This document shows positions 21,382 to 30,041 of a stretch of DNA of 64,000 nucleotides, piece by piece; the first letter of the stretch is position 1; each line of letters begins with the position of its first letter. The notes beneath the pieces were generated by a model. It was not told the DNA's origin. It searched no databases and saw nothing but the letters and a program-made list of their open reading frames with translations. Source of the DNA: Arthrobacter sp. SLBN-112 (lineage in GTDB: Bacteria > Actinomycetota > Actinomycetes > Actinomycetales > Micrococcaceae); assembly GCF_030944625.1 (NCBI RefSeq), contig NZ_JAUSXY010000001.1, positions 2,170,001 to 2,234,000 of the forward strand, in the 5' to 3' direction. The translations under genes were made by a program, and so were the position numbers.

Positions 21382-22424
21382 GACTTCACCTTTCGGATCC
21401 ACTGGTCGATCGACACAGCGATGATGATGAGGACGCCGACGGCAAGCGTCTGGAACAGTACGTCCAGGCCGGCCAGGGAAAGCCCGTTGCGGAAGACGCC
21501 CACGATCAGGGCACCGAGGAGGGAGCCCCAGACTGAACCGCGGCCGCCGAAGAGGCTGGTTCCACCGATCACGACGGCGGTGATGGAGTCCAGGTTCAGG
21601 TCCACACCCGCATTGGGGCTTGCTGCGTTGGTGCGCCCGATCTGGATCCACGCGCCCATTGCGAGGACGGCGCCCGCTGCCAGATACACGCTCATCAGGA
21701 CGCGGTTCACGGGGATGCCCGCCAGGCGGGCCGCTTCCTTGTCATCGCCGACTGCGTAAACGTGGCGTCCCCAAGCGGTCTTGCCCAGGATGAATGCGAT
21801 CGCAACATACAGCAGGAGCATCATCAGCACGCCCGTGGAGATCCTGACCGGGCCCACCGGGAAGGTGCTGCCCATCCAGGTGAGCAGACCCGGCATGCTG
21901 GAGCCACGGACGGTGGAGCCGCCGGAGTACAGCAGGGTCAGGGCGATGAAGATGTTCAATGTTCCCAGCGTGACGATGAACGGTGGGAGTTTGAACCGTG
22001 TCACCAGGAAGCCGTTGAGCGCCCCGGCGCCGAGCCCGACAACGAGTCCCGCCAGCAGCGCCAGCGGCGCCGGCATCCCGTTGTTCACCGACAGTTGGGC
22101 CACCACCATGGAGGCCAGAATCATCACCGCGCCCACGGACAGGTCGATGCCCGCAGTGAGGATGATGAGTGTTTGCGCGATGGCCAGGGTTCCGACGACG
22201 GAAACCTGCTGGGTGATCAGGGAAAGGTTCTCGAACCGCAGGAAGCGGTCGTTGAGGAGGCCAAACACCACCACCGCGACCAGCAGCACGATCGCCGGGC
22301 TCAGTGCCGGGTAGCGGTGCAGCACATTGCGGATGCGGCCAAGGGGAGTTTGGCGATCGAGGAATTCCTCGGCCAAGTCGGTGGGCCCGGTAACCGGCGG
22401 CCCTGCGGTTTGTTGCTGGGTCAT
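21378..22424 (-). CDS. sugar ABC transporter permease (FrcC/RbsC-like)
   Basis: Integral membrane subunit of 348 residues with eight to ten hydrophobic helices, matching the RbsC/FrcC (BPD_transp_2) family: LILTAGIDLSVGAVMILASM and the AGIPVNRVLMSVY and GGTSLFGGRGSVWGSLLGA blocks (conserved G-G-x-S-L-x-G-G) are present. It forms the channel for the sugar delivered by the upstream binding protein. AGGAG precedes the ATG by six bases. The stop overlaps the ATPase start, so the two are translationally coupled. Confidence 0.92.
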   Translation of the reverse strand: MTQQQTAGPPVTGPTDLAEEFLDRQTPLGRIRNVLHRYPALSPAIVLLVAVVVFGLLNDRFLRFENLSLITQQVSVVGTLAIAQTLIILTAGIDLSVGAVMILASMVVAQLSVNNGMPAPLALLAGLVVGLGAGALNGFLVTRFKLPPFIVTLGTLNIFIALTLLYSGGSTVRGSSMPGLLTWMGSTFPVGPVRISTGVLMMLLLYVAIAFILGKTAWGRHVYAVGDDKEAARLAGIPVNRVLMSVYLAAGAVLAMGAWIQIGRTNAASPNAGVDLNLDSITAVVIGGTSLFGGRGSVWGSLLGALIVGVFRNGLSLAGLDVLFQTLAVGVLIIIAVSIDQWIRKVKS

Positions 22425-22448
22425 CGTTGCTCCTGTCGCAGTTCCGGC

Positions 22449-23567
22449 TTACTTGCCCCAGCAGATCTGGGTAGCGTCCGTGGTCGTAATGCTCTTGACG
22501 CTGTCAGCTGCCTTGTCGGTGACCAGTTCCACGCCGGTGTTGTAGAAGTCGAGGCCCGGAGAGTTTTCCGGCTTCTTGCCGGTCTTGGCCAGTTCCACGA
22601 TTGCCTTGACTCCGAGTTCGGCCATCTTTACCGGGTACTGCTGGGCAGTAGCGCCAATGACGCCGGACTTGACGTTGTTCACACCGGCGCAACCGCCGTC
22701 GACCGAAACCACCAGGACGTCCTTTTCCTTGCCGGCCGACTTCAGTGCTTCGAAGGCGCCGGCGGCTGCGGGTTCGTTGATGGTGTAGACAACGTTGATG
22801 TTCGGGTTCTTGGAGAGCAGCGTTTCCATGGCGGTGCGTCCGCCGTCTTCGGCGCCCTGGGAGGCGTGGTTGCCAACAATTTCGTACTCGCCACCCTTGC
22901 CGCCGGTGTACTTGCCGGTCTTGGCTTCGTCGCCGTTCTTCTTCTTGTCGGCGGTGTCGATGCCCAGGCCGGTCAGGAAACCTTGGTCGCGGTTGTAATC
23001 AACGGAGACAACCTTGTCGTCGAAGAGGTCGATCAGCGCGATGGTGGCCTTCTTGCCGCCAAGCTGGGCAGCGGTCCACTTGCCGATCAGCTCGCCGGCG
23101 GCGAAGTTGTCGGTGGCGAAGGTGATGTCGGCGGCGTCGGCGGGGTCCGGCGGCGTGTCCAGGGCTATCACGAACAAGCCGGCGTCCTTGGCTTTCTTCA
23201 GGGCATCGACGACGGACGGACCGTTAGGCGTGATCAGGATGCCTTTGTCGCCCTTGGAGATGGCGTTCTCAATCGCTTGGATCTGGGTGTCCTCGTCTCC
23301 GTCGGCTTTTCCGGCCGCAAGCTTGAGGTCGACGCCGTCCGTTGCGGCCGCCTTCTTCGCGCCGTCCTGCATGGAGACGAAGAACGGGTTCGACGTGGTC
23401 TTCACGATCAGAGAGACACCAATTTTTTCCGACGAGGCACCGTCGGTGGATCCGGTTGCGGAAGAGTTGCCTCCGCAGGCCGAGAGGCTCATGGCGCCCA
23501 CGGTCAGGACTGCACCAATGGCGAGCGAACGAATGGCGGCCTGCCGCGGGGTCTTGGAACTCAACAT
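22449..23567 (-). CDS. sugar ABC transporter substrate-binding lipoprotein (FrcB-like)
   Basis: Extracytoplasmic periplasmic-binding-protein-fold lipoprotein of 372 residues. The signal peptide ends in the lipobox LSAC with Cys31, then GGNSSATGS linker and a type-I (Peripla_BP_4) fold with VKTTSNPFFVSMQDGAKK and ITPNGPSVVDALKKA. Overall it resembles fructose-binding FrcB from memory, which fits the kinase in the operon. The ATG at 23567 follows AGGAGA at five bases. It is the first gene of the operon, with an operator copy at 23601-23614 in its leader/promoter region. Confidence 0.9.
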   Translation of the reverse strand: MLSSKTPRQAAIRSLAIGAVLTVGAMSLSACGGNSSATGSTDGASSEKIGVSLIVKTTSNPFFVSMQDGAKKAAATDGVDLKLAAGKADGDEDTQIQAIENAISKGDKGILITPNGPSVVDALKKAKDAGLFVIALDTPPDPADAADITFATDNFAAGELIGKWTAAQLGGKKATIALIDLFDDKVVSVDYNRDQGFLTGLGIDTADKKKNGDEAKTGKYTGGKGGEYEIVGNHASQGAEDGGRTAMETLLSKNPNINVVYTINEPAAAGAFEALKSAGKEKDVLVVSVDGGCAGVNNVKSGVIGATAQQYPVKMAELGVKAIVELAKTGKKPENSPGLDFYNTGVELVTDKAADSVKSITTTDATQICWGK

Positions 23568-23600
23568 TGAATCTCCTGGTTTCAGGGCACTTACCGTGCC

Positions 23601-23614
23601 TGACAACGATGTCA
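23601..23614. promoter_or_regulatory. LacI-type operator upstream of the sugar ABC operon
   Basis: TGACAACGATGTCA is a near-palindrome (TGACA..TGTCA arms). It lies 34 bp before the binding-protein start and recurs almost exactly at 23679-23692 before the divergent LacI gene. Confidence 0.65.
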
Positions 23615-23678
23615 TCGCTCATGTAATCAACGTCACAGGGTAGAGTCAAGTGTGAATTGATGATGAAGAGCGAGGTAT

Positions 23679-23699
23679 TGACAACGATGTCTAATCGTT
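23679..23699. promoter_or_regulatory. LacI-type operator at the regulator's own promoter
   Basis: TGACAACGATGTCT (23679-23692) matches 13 of 14 bases of the operator at 23601-23614. It overlaps a TTGACA -35 (23678-23683) and continues into the perfect palindrome AACGAT-GTCTA-ATCGTT (23683-23699). The position suggests autorepression. Confidence 0.65.
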
Positions 23700-23716
23700 A
23701 CCAGTCCGAGGTCAGC

Positions 23717-24730
23717 ATGAACCGACCCACCATGCGCCATGTGGCAGCCTTGGCTGGCGTCGGGATCAAGACTGTTTCCCGGGTGATGAATGACGAGCCC
23801 GGCGTTTCCGCGGCGACGCGCCAGCGTGTCCTGGGAGCTTCCCAGCAGTTGAACTACCAACTGGACATGGCAGCGGGGAGCCTGCGCCGCGCCGGCCGAA
23901 AGACCTTGTCCATCGGGTTGCTGCTGCCCAGCGTTGCCAACCCTTTCAGCAGCGAAATCCATCGCGCACTGGAAGACGCCCTCGCCGAGCGCGGAATCGC
24001 CGTGTTTGCTGCAAGCCTCGACGACGACGCCGAGCGGGAGAAAGCCCTGGTGGGAGCGTTCCTCGGGCGCAGGGTGGATGGAATGGTCCTGACACCCATT
24101 GCCAGGAGCCAGGCCTACGTGATCCCCGAGCACTCGCGGGACCTGCCCCTCGTCTTCATCGACCGCGAGCCGGCCGGAATCGAGGCCGACGCCGTGGTAA
24201 CTGACAACGCTGCCGGCTCTGCCCGTGCTGCGGCCCACCTCCTCAAGCACGGCCATACGAAACTTGCCTACCTGGGGGACCGCCCTGATATCCAGACTGC
24301 CCGCGATCGCCGCAGGGGCTTCGTGGAGGAACTCGGCAGGGCCGGCGTTGCCACGGCTTCTGTTCCGCTTCGCGATGGCCTGCACGACGAAGAATCAGCG
24401 CGGCTCGCTGCCCACGAACTCCTTGCGTCCGACAACCCGCCTACTGCCATCTTCTCCAGCCAGAACCTCGTGACGTTCGGCGTTATGAGGGCACTGCGTG
24501 AAAGGGGAGCCAGCCACCGGGTGGCGTTGGTGGGCTTCGACGACTTCACGCTCGCCGACATGATGGAACCGGGCATTACCGTCATTGCACAGCATCCTGA
24601 CCGGATCGGGAAACTCGCCGCTGAGCGGTTGCTCGCCCGCATGGACGGCGACGACAGCGCCCCCCGGACGTATGTCGTCCCCTCGGAACTGATCGTGCGC
24701 GGCTCGGGCGAGCTGCCGCCCTCGAACTGA
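23717..24730 (+). CDS. LacI-family transcriptional regulator of the sugar operon
   Basis: A 337-residue repressor: N-terminal helix-turn-helix MRHVAALAGVGIKTVSRVMN (conserved V-A-x-x-A-G-V, T-V-S-R) with hinge helix, then a periplasmic-binding-protein-like sensor domain ending in the LacI-typical ALVGFDDFTLADMMEPGIT block. The ATG at 23717 is chosen because it gives the canonical LacI N-terminus and has GAGG five bases upstream; ATGs further upstream would place the operator inside the gene. It is divergent from the FrcB-like operon and two matching operators flank the shared region, so it likely controls both itself and the transporter in response to the sugar or its phosphate. Confidence 0.92.
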   Translation: MNRPTMRHVAALAGVGIKTVSRVMNDEPGVSAATRQRVLGASQQLNYQLDMAAGSLRRAGRKTLSIGLLLPSVANPFSSEIHRALEDALAERGIAVFAASLDDDAEREKALVGAFLGRRVDGMVLTPIARSQAYVIPEHSRDLPLVFIDREPAGIEADAVVTDNAAGSARAAAHLLKHGHTKLAYLGDRPDIQTARDRRRGFVEELGRAGVATASVPLRDGLHDEESARLAAHELLASDNPPTAIFSSQNLVTFGVMRALRERGASHRVALVGFDDFTLADMMEPGITVIAQHPDRIGKLAAERLLARMDGDDSAPRTYVVPSELIVRGSGELPPSN

Positions 24731-24754
24731 CCCACCACAGAAAGAAGGAAACCC

Positions 24755-25048
24755 ATGGCCAAAACACTGTATGCAGAATTCACCGTCAAGCCCGGAAGCG
24801 AAGAACGCGTCGCGGAGATGATGCGGGAACTGACTGAGCGCGTGCGCCGCGAGCCGGGCAACGAACATTTCCTCCCCTATACCCGGGAGTCCAACCCGCG
24901 TGAATACTTCGTGTTCGAGGTGTACCGGGACGACGACGCTTTCCAGGAGCACATCACCGCCGACTACGGAGCCACATTCAATGCCGAGCTGGCACGGCAC
25001 ATCGAAGAGGACGGCTCGGTCCTGACCTGGCTGCAACCGGCGGACTAG
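24755..25048 (+). CDS. antibiotic-biosynthesis-monooxygenase (ABM) domain protein
   Basis: A 97-residue dimeric ferredoxin-like ABM/YgiN-type protein: EFTVKPGSEERVAEMMREL, EPGNEHFLPYTRES and FVFEVYRDDDAFQEHITADY with the family His/Glu residues. Relatives include quinol monooxygenases and the phospho-AI-2 isomerase LsrG. AGAAGGAAA precedes the ATG, and it follows the LacI gene by 24 bp, so the two are probably co-transcribed. A role in metabolising the sugar or a by-product is only an inference. Confidence 0.82.
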   Translation: MAKTLYAEFTVKPGSEERVAEMMRELTERVRREPGNEHFLPYTRESNPREYFVFEVYRDDDAFQEHITADYGATFNAELARHIEEDGSVLTWLQPAD

Positions 25049-25179
25049 TTTCGACTTGGGGCGTCAGCAGGATCACCCACCGTGACGCCGGCGGCTGGAC
25101 TTGCTGAAACCTGCTTGCTCAGCCGCCCTCGGCGAACAGCGCTACCTCCTTTGCTCCTTCCGCGCTCTAGGCTTGAGGC

Positions 25180-27039
25180 ATGCCTCCATCACGCCATCCG
25201 GCGGAACTGAGTCCCAAGCGGGAACCCCAACGGCGGCTTGCCATACGGCCCTACGCCCGCGCGGTTGCCCAGGTCCTGCGGGTCAGTTTCCGGGCGTCCC
25301 CGGGCGCGGTGATCATGAAGGTGCTCGGCTCGCTGATTTCGGCCGTCCTTCCCCTGGTCACCACCTATTTTGCGTCCCTCACCACCACAGCACTGGCGGC
25401 GGCATATGCCGGCGACGCCGGAGCGGGGCGCCTTGCGATCGTCTACGTCGTAGTCACCGCTGCCCTGGGACTCTTTTGGGGCGCCTTCAACAGCGTTGAC
25501 CGCTACATCCAGCAACTCATGAGCTTCAAGGTGGGCGCCATCGTGGGCGACCAGATGTACGAGCGCTTCCTTGCGCTGGAATTCTGGCGCTACGACGACA
25601 AGGAAACCGTGGACCTCTACGACCGGGCCAAGAGGTTCTCGGATTCGTACGCCCGCGTCCTGGACCGGATTGCCGCGATCTTCACGCAGCTGGTCTCGGT
25701 CATCCTGGCTATCGGTGCCCTGCTGCTGGTCAGCTGGTGGATCGCCGTCATCGTGCTGGTGGCCATCGTGCCCAGTGTGTACCTGCAGTTCAAGCTCTCC
25801 AGGGAGCAGATTGCGCACTGGAACACACAGGTGGATTCACGCCGCCAGCGGCGCATGATCGAAACCAACCTGCTTCGCCCGCAGCACATCGCAGAGATGC
25901 GGCTCTACGGCATTGTCGGCTTCCTCATGGACCTTCGTTCCCGCCTGCGCGACGCGGACGAGCGGCGGCGGCTCGATTACCAGCGGCGCTACATCCCCAG
26001 GCAACTGGCCGCGGACGCACTGCAATACGGTGCCGAGGTGGTCTCGCTGATCTGGGTGGTGGGACAGGTCATCGTCCGGGCCCAGCCCGTGGGCCAGTTC
26101 CTCTACGTCCAGCAGATCGTCAGCCGTGCTTTGTCCACCGCCAACAATTTGGTGTCCTCCCTAAGTTCCATTGACGAAGACCTGGCCAACCTCACGGACT
26201 ACGAGACCTTCATGGGAATGCCCGTGCACTCGGAACATGCACCGCCGCTGTTGGAGGCCCCGCAGGAAGTTGAACTGAAGGACATCCGGTTTACGTACAC
26301 GGGCAGCGATATCGAGGTCATCCGTGGCATCAGCCTCACCATCAGGCGGGGCCAGCACATCGCCATCGTGGGGGAAAACGGCGCCGGCAAGTCCACGCTG
26401 ATCCGCATCCTCGCCGGCCTCTACAGCCCGGACTCCGGACAGGTGCTGCTCGACGGCGTGGATCTCGCCGCCGTCGATGTCACCTCCTGGCACCGGCACC
26501 TGGCAGTCCTCAGCCAGGAGTTCCTCAAATATGAGTTCGCCACGGCCGCGGAGAACATCTACTTCGGTGACGTCGACAGCCGGCGCGACGAGAGCCGCAT
26601 CCGGCGGGCGGCAGCAGACGCCGAAGCTTTGGAGTTCATCAACAAGCTGCCCAACGGCCTGGACAACCACGTCAGCAACTGGATGGAAGACCCGCGCGGG
26701 CGTAAGGGCAGCGGCCTCTCCGGCGGCCAATGGCAACGGCTGGCCATGGCCAGGAACTTCTACCGTGACGCATCATTCATGGTGATGGACGAACCCACGT
26801 CCGCCATCGACGCCCTTGCCGAGCACAGGATCTTCACGCGCCTTTTCGCGGACCGCAGCAGCACCATCATTGCCATCAGCCATCGGCTGGCCACCATCGA
26901 GAAGGCCGACGTCGTGTACATGCTGGAGGACGGCAGGATCGTCGAGCAGGGCACGCACAAAGAACTGGTGGCCCTGCGCGGCAGGTACTTCAGGATGTTT
27001 GAATCCCAGTTGACTGTCGAGGAACCCACCGGAATCTAG
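25180..27039 (+). CDS. ABC transporter, fused permease and ATPase (exporter type)
   Basis: A 619-residue half-transporter. The N-terminal ABC membrane domain has about six helices (residues 45-330). The nucleotide-binding domain follows with Walker A VGENGAGKST, signature LSGGQWQRLAMAR, Walker B FMVMDEPTSAID and the switch His in ISHRL. The DEPTSA-ID pattern with the NWMEDPRGRKGSGLSGG lead is exporter-like. TAGGCT six bases before the ATG implies leaderless transcription. It stands alone, so it presumably works as a homodimer; its substrate (lipid, peptide or drug) is unknown. Confidence 0.88.
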   Translation: MPPSRHPAELSPKREPQRRLAIRPYARAVAQVLRVSFRASPGAVIMKVLGSLISAVLPLVTTYFASLTTTALAAAYAGDAGAGRLAIVYVVVTAALGLFWGAFNSVDRYIQQLMSFKVGAIVGDQMYERFLALEFWRYDDKETVDLYDRAKRFSDSYARVLDRIAAIFTQLVSVILAIGALLLVSWWIAVIVLVAIVPSVYLQFKLSREQIAHWNTQVDSRRQRRMIETNLLRPQHIAEMRLYGIVGFLMDLRSRLRDADERRRLDYQRRYIPRQLAADALQYGAEVVSLIWVVGQVIVRAQPVGQFLYVQQIVSRALSTANNLVSSLSSIDEDLANLTDYETFMGMPVHSEHAPPLLEAPQEVELKDIRFTYTGSDIEVIRGISLTIRRGQHIAIVGENGAGKSTLIRILAGLYSPDSGQVLLDGVDLAAVDVTSWHRHLAVLSQEFLKYEFATAAENIYFGDVDSRRDESRIRRAAADAEALEFINKLPNGLDNHVSNWMEDPRGRKGSGLSGGQWQRLAMARNFYRDASFMVMDEPTSAIDALAEHRIFTRLFADRSSTIIAISHRLATIEKADVVYMLEDGRIVEQGTHKELVALRGRYFRMFESQLTVEEPTGI

Positions 27040-27641
27040 GCCTCCACCACGGTGGTGCGAACGCGCGCCAGGCTGGGCCGGGGCGGGACGCTGCTGAACC
27101 CGAACGTAACGGCAGGCCGGATGGGAGCCAGCGTCCCGGCGTCGGCCCCTTCCCAGCTGACGACGGCGGAGGTGACGTGGTGCAGGTCGCTCACCCCGTA
27201 ATACTCCGCCCTTCCGCTTCCCGCCGTGCCGTAGGTGCGGGCTCCGGGTGCCGCCAACGCGGCGAGCGGATTGACGGCGGAAAGCCAGCGCGGGTGCACC
27301 GCGAGGCGCCGCGGCACGGCCCGCAAAGCTGATCCCAGGAAAGTCCTCGCTCCGGTGACGGCCTGGATTGCCAAGGGACCGGCGTCGACCCTTAGTGCCC
27401 GGGCACCCAGGACGGCGGAAACGTCAACCACCCGCACCTCATCGAAGGTGTAGGTGGCCGCGATGAACTCTGCCACGTCCCGTCGGGACGCCAACAGAAC
27501 CCGATGCCCTGAGGGTTGCTGCACCATGACATCGGCGAACGAACCGAAGGGGGAGTCCTGCCAGATGCCCACTACGGTGCGGAGCCCGGATGCGGTGCCA
27601 ATACCCGCGATATGCCCGTCGAACATCCAGCGCCTGCCCAT
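27036..27641 (-). CDS. conserved hypothetical protein in the WXG-led cluster
   Basis: A 201-residue soluble protein with no signal peptide or membrane helix. It starts MGRRWMFDGHIAGIGTASG and has a mixed alpha/beta composition; I recognise no catalytic motif. ATG at 27641 has AGGA five bases upstream, better than the adjacent GTG at 27644. It lies 24 bp after the preceding membrane-protein gene and is probably the last gene of the four-gene cluster. Its stop overlaps the convergent ABC exporter stop region by four bases. Confidence 0.65.
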   Translation of the reverse strand: MGRRWMFDGHIAGIGTASGLRTVVGIWQDSPFGSFADVMVQQPSGHRVLLASRRDVAEFIAATYTFDEVRVVDVSAVLGARALRVDAGPLAIQAVTGARTFLGSALRAVPRRLAVHPRWLSAVNPLAALAAPGARTYGTAGSGRAEYYGVSDLHHVTSAVVSWEGADAGTLAPIRPAVTFGFSSVPPRPSLARVRTTVVEA

Positions 27642-27665
27642 CACAATCCTGCGGCTGACCGGTTG

Positions 27666-28313
27666 TCAGAGCGGGCCGTAGGCGGCATTGCCATGAGGAT
27701 CGCGCCAGAGAGCCAAATCCGCTTCAACTGCCCTGCGAAGCTCCGGGTTGGTTTGCACCCGGTGCCGGAACGACTGCCGGGCCCTTCCCATGACCGTTGA
27801 CGGGACCACGATGCATGCGACCAGGAGAAGCAGGATGAGTACGAAGGCCCCCACGAGTGTTTGTACCGCACCACTGCCCTTGGCCGTGGCCGAGGGCAGA
27901 TAGAGGACCATGATCGCGCCCAGCGCGACTGCGAGCACGGACACCATGGCGACGCCACCACGGGCGGATCCCGGGCCGCGGCTGATCAGGACCCTGTCTG
28001 TGTTGGGCAGGGTGGCCCGGGCCCGCTGCCATCCAAAGAAGCCCAAAAGCATCAGGACCGCTCCCAGCGGGACCAGGACGAGCACTGCGGCAGTGTTCCC
28101 CGACGTGACGGAGAAGAAGATGCCCGCCAGAGCCAAGACGGGGCCGCCGGCGATTGCGCTGCTCCAGCCGGCGGCGCGGGTCCCTTGGGCGTCGGCCAGT
28201 TGGCGCAGCCGGGACGGAGCATTTGCCGGGCTGATCCCGGCCAGTTCCGGGGACAGCCAGTGGTCGAGGGAGTGGACGGGCGCGCCGGCGGGAAATGGAA
28301 CGTGGTGTGTCAT
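27666..28313 (-). CDS. membrane protein with four helices in the WXG-led cluster
   Basis: A 215-residue protein: a cytosolic N-terminus (about 45 residues), two helices (about 55-95), a short Arg-rich loop RARATLPNTDRVLISRGPGS, two more helices (about 118-175) and a basic cytosolic tail. The ATG overlaps the preceding gene's stop by 4 bp (ATGA), so it is translationally coupled to it. No family is recognised. In a secretion context it could be an anchor or an immunity factor for the WXG protein, but this is inference. Confidence 0.65.
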   Translation of the reverse strand: MTHHVPFPAGAPVHSLDHWLSPELAGISPANAPSRLRQLADAQGTRAAGWSSAIAGGPVLALAGIFFSVTSGNTAAVLVLVPLGAVLMLLGFFGWQRARATLPNTDRVLISRGPGSARGGVAMVSVLAVALGAIMVLYLPSATAKGSGAVQTLVGAFVLILLLLVACIVVPSTVMGRARQSFRHRVQTNPELRRAVEADLALWRDPHGNAAYGPL

Positions 28314-28942
28314 GCCGGAAGCAGGCCCAGTCCCTGGCGCATCCGGTCTTCCAGGTCCTCCGGGCCCAGCGGCGCGGGTGCAGGCTGTGGTTCGTCACCG
28401 GTGACGATTTCAAGGGATCCATCCGGCGCTGCCTTGACATGGACGGAGTGGAAGGTGCCGTCCGCAAGATGGCGGCGGAGCGTGCCGGCAGCGGGCCGTC
28501 CGTCCGGGGCCGTTCCGAGATAATAGCGGACCATTTCGATTGCCGTGGTGAACATTCCGTCCGCGTTGGTCACGGGGCGCAGTTCATGGACACCGTACTT
28601 GCTGAGGCTTAGGATCAAGGCCCCATTACCCGAGCCGAACAGGAAATAGACGTGTTCGGCTTCGGGCGTCACCAGCGCAACCTCCAGCCATGCGTCGGCG
28701 TCCGCCAGGACCCCTGCCACGCCAGTGGCCAGGCCAGCCGGCACCAGGCTCTCCGCTTCGACCGTCATGAGCCCTCGTTCCAGGAGCGTGGCTACCCCCG
28801 CCTGCTCGAGTGGTGCACCGGCAGCGTGGTCAAGCCTGAAGAGGCTCTGGCATTTCAGCGCTCCAGCCGTTCCGGCCAGGGCGATCAGGGCGATGAGCTC
28901 ATGTTCGGTGATGAGCAGGGGTGCGTCTTCTTGAGTAGTCAC
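28310..28942 (-). CDS. hypothetical protein next to the WXG protein
   Basis: A 210-residue soluble protein beginning with an ITEHELIALIALAGTAGAL helix, followed by mixed alpha/beta sequence and a Pro/Ala-rich spacer before the C-terminus. The N-terminal helix pattern and length faintly recall ESX-associated chaperones of the EspG kind, but I cannot establish homology by eye. GTG start at 28942 is 52 bp after the WXG gene stop. A chaperone role for the WXG protein is a hypothesis only. Confidence 0.6.
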   Translation of the reverse strand: MTTQEDAPLLITEHELIALIALAGTAGALKCQSLFRLDHAAGAPLEQAGVATLLERGLMTVEAESLVPAGLATGVAGVLADADAWLEVALVTPEAEHVYFLFGSGNGALILSLSKYGVHELRPVTNADGMFTTAIEMVRYYLGTAPDGRPAAGTLRRHLADGTFHSVHVKAAPDGSLEIVTGDEPQPAPAPLGPEDLEDRMRQGLGLLPA

Positions 28943-28994
28943 GGCAGCCTTAGGGTCGTCAGGTCTCGGGTCTTAGTCTAGGGAAGCGGGGCGG

Positions 28995-29894
28995 TCAGGT
29001 GAGCCATCCCCATACCTTCTTGGCACCGTCGGCCACGGCATCGACCGTTTTTTTGGCGCCATCTGCCACCGCATCGACCGTCTTTTTGGTGGCATCTGCC
29101 ACCATCTCGGAGGCCGACCCGTAGCCGAGATTCGATGCAAGCAGGCCCATCCCGCCCCAGGCAATGCCTGCAACAGCGAAAAATGGGCCGGCCCCGGGAA
29201 CAAAGCTGCCGGCGGCAAGGACCGTGGAGATGCCGCCGTCAATCGCCATTCCCGTATTGCCGGTGTCCATGCCATGGGCCACTTGAAACGCGCCCGTGAT
29301 GATTCCCAGGCCGCCGGACAGTCGCCCCAACATCGACGTGCCGTTGAGGAGCTGGGTTCCGCGTACGTAGCCAACCCCCGGAACCTGGGCGTATTGTGCG
29401 CTGAGCCAGGGCCAGTTGGTCAGCTTCGTCAGGAGCCCACCCTTGGCCATTGTCGCCAGAAGGTCATCCGTATATAGCCCGGCCGCGGTCACCGCCGTGT
29501 TGGCGCCCCACCACCCAGGGCTTCCGGCAACTGCGAGAACGGCGTCCAGCGGTCCGGCCGGATTAGCGCCCGGTGCCCCGGGCGCTGGAGGCCCCACCGG
29601 CCCCCCGGAAGGGCCGCTGGCCGCACCTGTACTTGCCTGTTCCTGCTCGTCAGCCTGCGTAAGGAGCGTCTTTGAGGCATCAAGCAGGGACTCCGAAGTC
29701 CGCTTCATCATGGGCCGCCAGGTGTCACTCCATTCGCGCCGGAAGCGGCTGCCGTCGATGCCCTTCCACTCGACGCTCGATACCAGGCTGGTGATCTGGC
29801 GTTCCGTCTCGAGCAGGCGGGCGCCGGAACGGTCCATGGTTTTGGACAACGACCGCAACTGCTCAATGTCAGCGCCGTAAAGGCCAGGGGCCAT
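28995..29894 (-). CDS. WXG-type protein with hydrophobic C-terminal half (type VII secretion-like substrate)
   Basis: A 299-residue protein. The N-terminal about 90 residues look like a WXG100 helical hairpin: a long helix, the turn VEWKGIDGSRF with Trp43-Lys44-Gly45, then a second helix. A Gly/Pro-rich linker (about residues 92-115) leads to a Gly/Ala-rich hydrophobic region (about 120-262) and three 11-residue repeats at 265-297. GAGGAGA lies eight bases before the ATG. WXG proteins are exported by ESX/type VII systems, but no EccC/EssC gene lies in this window. No known toxin motif is visible in the C-terminal half. Confidence 0.75.
   Translation of the reverse strand: MAPGLYGADIEQLRSLSKTMDRSGARLLETERQITSLVSSVEWKGIDGSRFRREWSDTWRPMMKRTSESLLDASKTLLTQADEQEQASTGAASGPSGGPVGPPAPGAPGANPAGPLDAVLAVAGSPGWWGANTAVTAAGLYTDDLLATMAKGGLLTKLTNWPWLSAQYAQVPGVGYVRGTQLLNGTSMLGRLSGGLGIITGAFQVAHGMDTGNTGMAIDGGISTVLAAGSFVPGAGPFFAVAGIAWGGMGLLASNLGYGSASEMVADATKKTVDAVADGAKKTVDAVADGAKKVWGWLT
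29004..29102 (-). repeat. three 33-bp repeats encoding an 11-residue amphipathic repeat
   Basis: Residues 265-275, 276-286 and 287-297 of the WXG protein are near-identical units of type VADGAKKTVDA, the last one diverging to KKVWGW. An 11-residue period is typical of long surface- or membrane-lying amphipathic helices. Confidence 0.8.
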
Positions 29895-30035
29895 GGTTGG
29901 TTCTCCTCGGAAGGTGGTCACGGGAGCATTCACCGAATCCCCCTGCTCAAGGCTACGTGGTTGTCCGGCTGGTCCTCCATGGGCAGGACTGCCCATCTGG
30001 ACGCAGCCCAGAGCGGGCCACCGGAGCTGCTGGGA

Positions 30036-30041
30036 TAACCT
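30036..30041 (+). promoter_or_regulatory. -10 box of a leaderless guaB3 promoter
   Basis: TAACCT is 6 nt before the GTG start of guaB3. No Shine-Dalgarno sequence is visible in front of that start. Confidence 0.45.

Noticed and set aside
25060..25089. Weak hairpin GGCGTCA/TGACGCC after the ABM gene
   Set aside because: Only a 7-bp stem with a 16-nt loop and no T-run; too weak to call a terminator.
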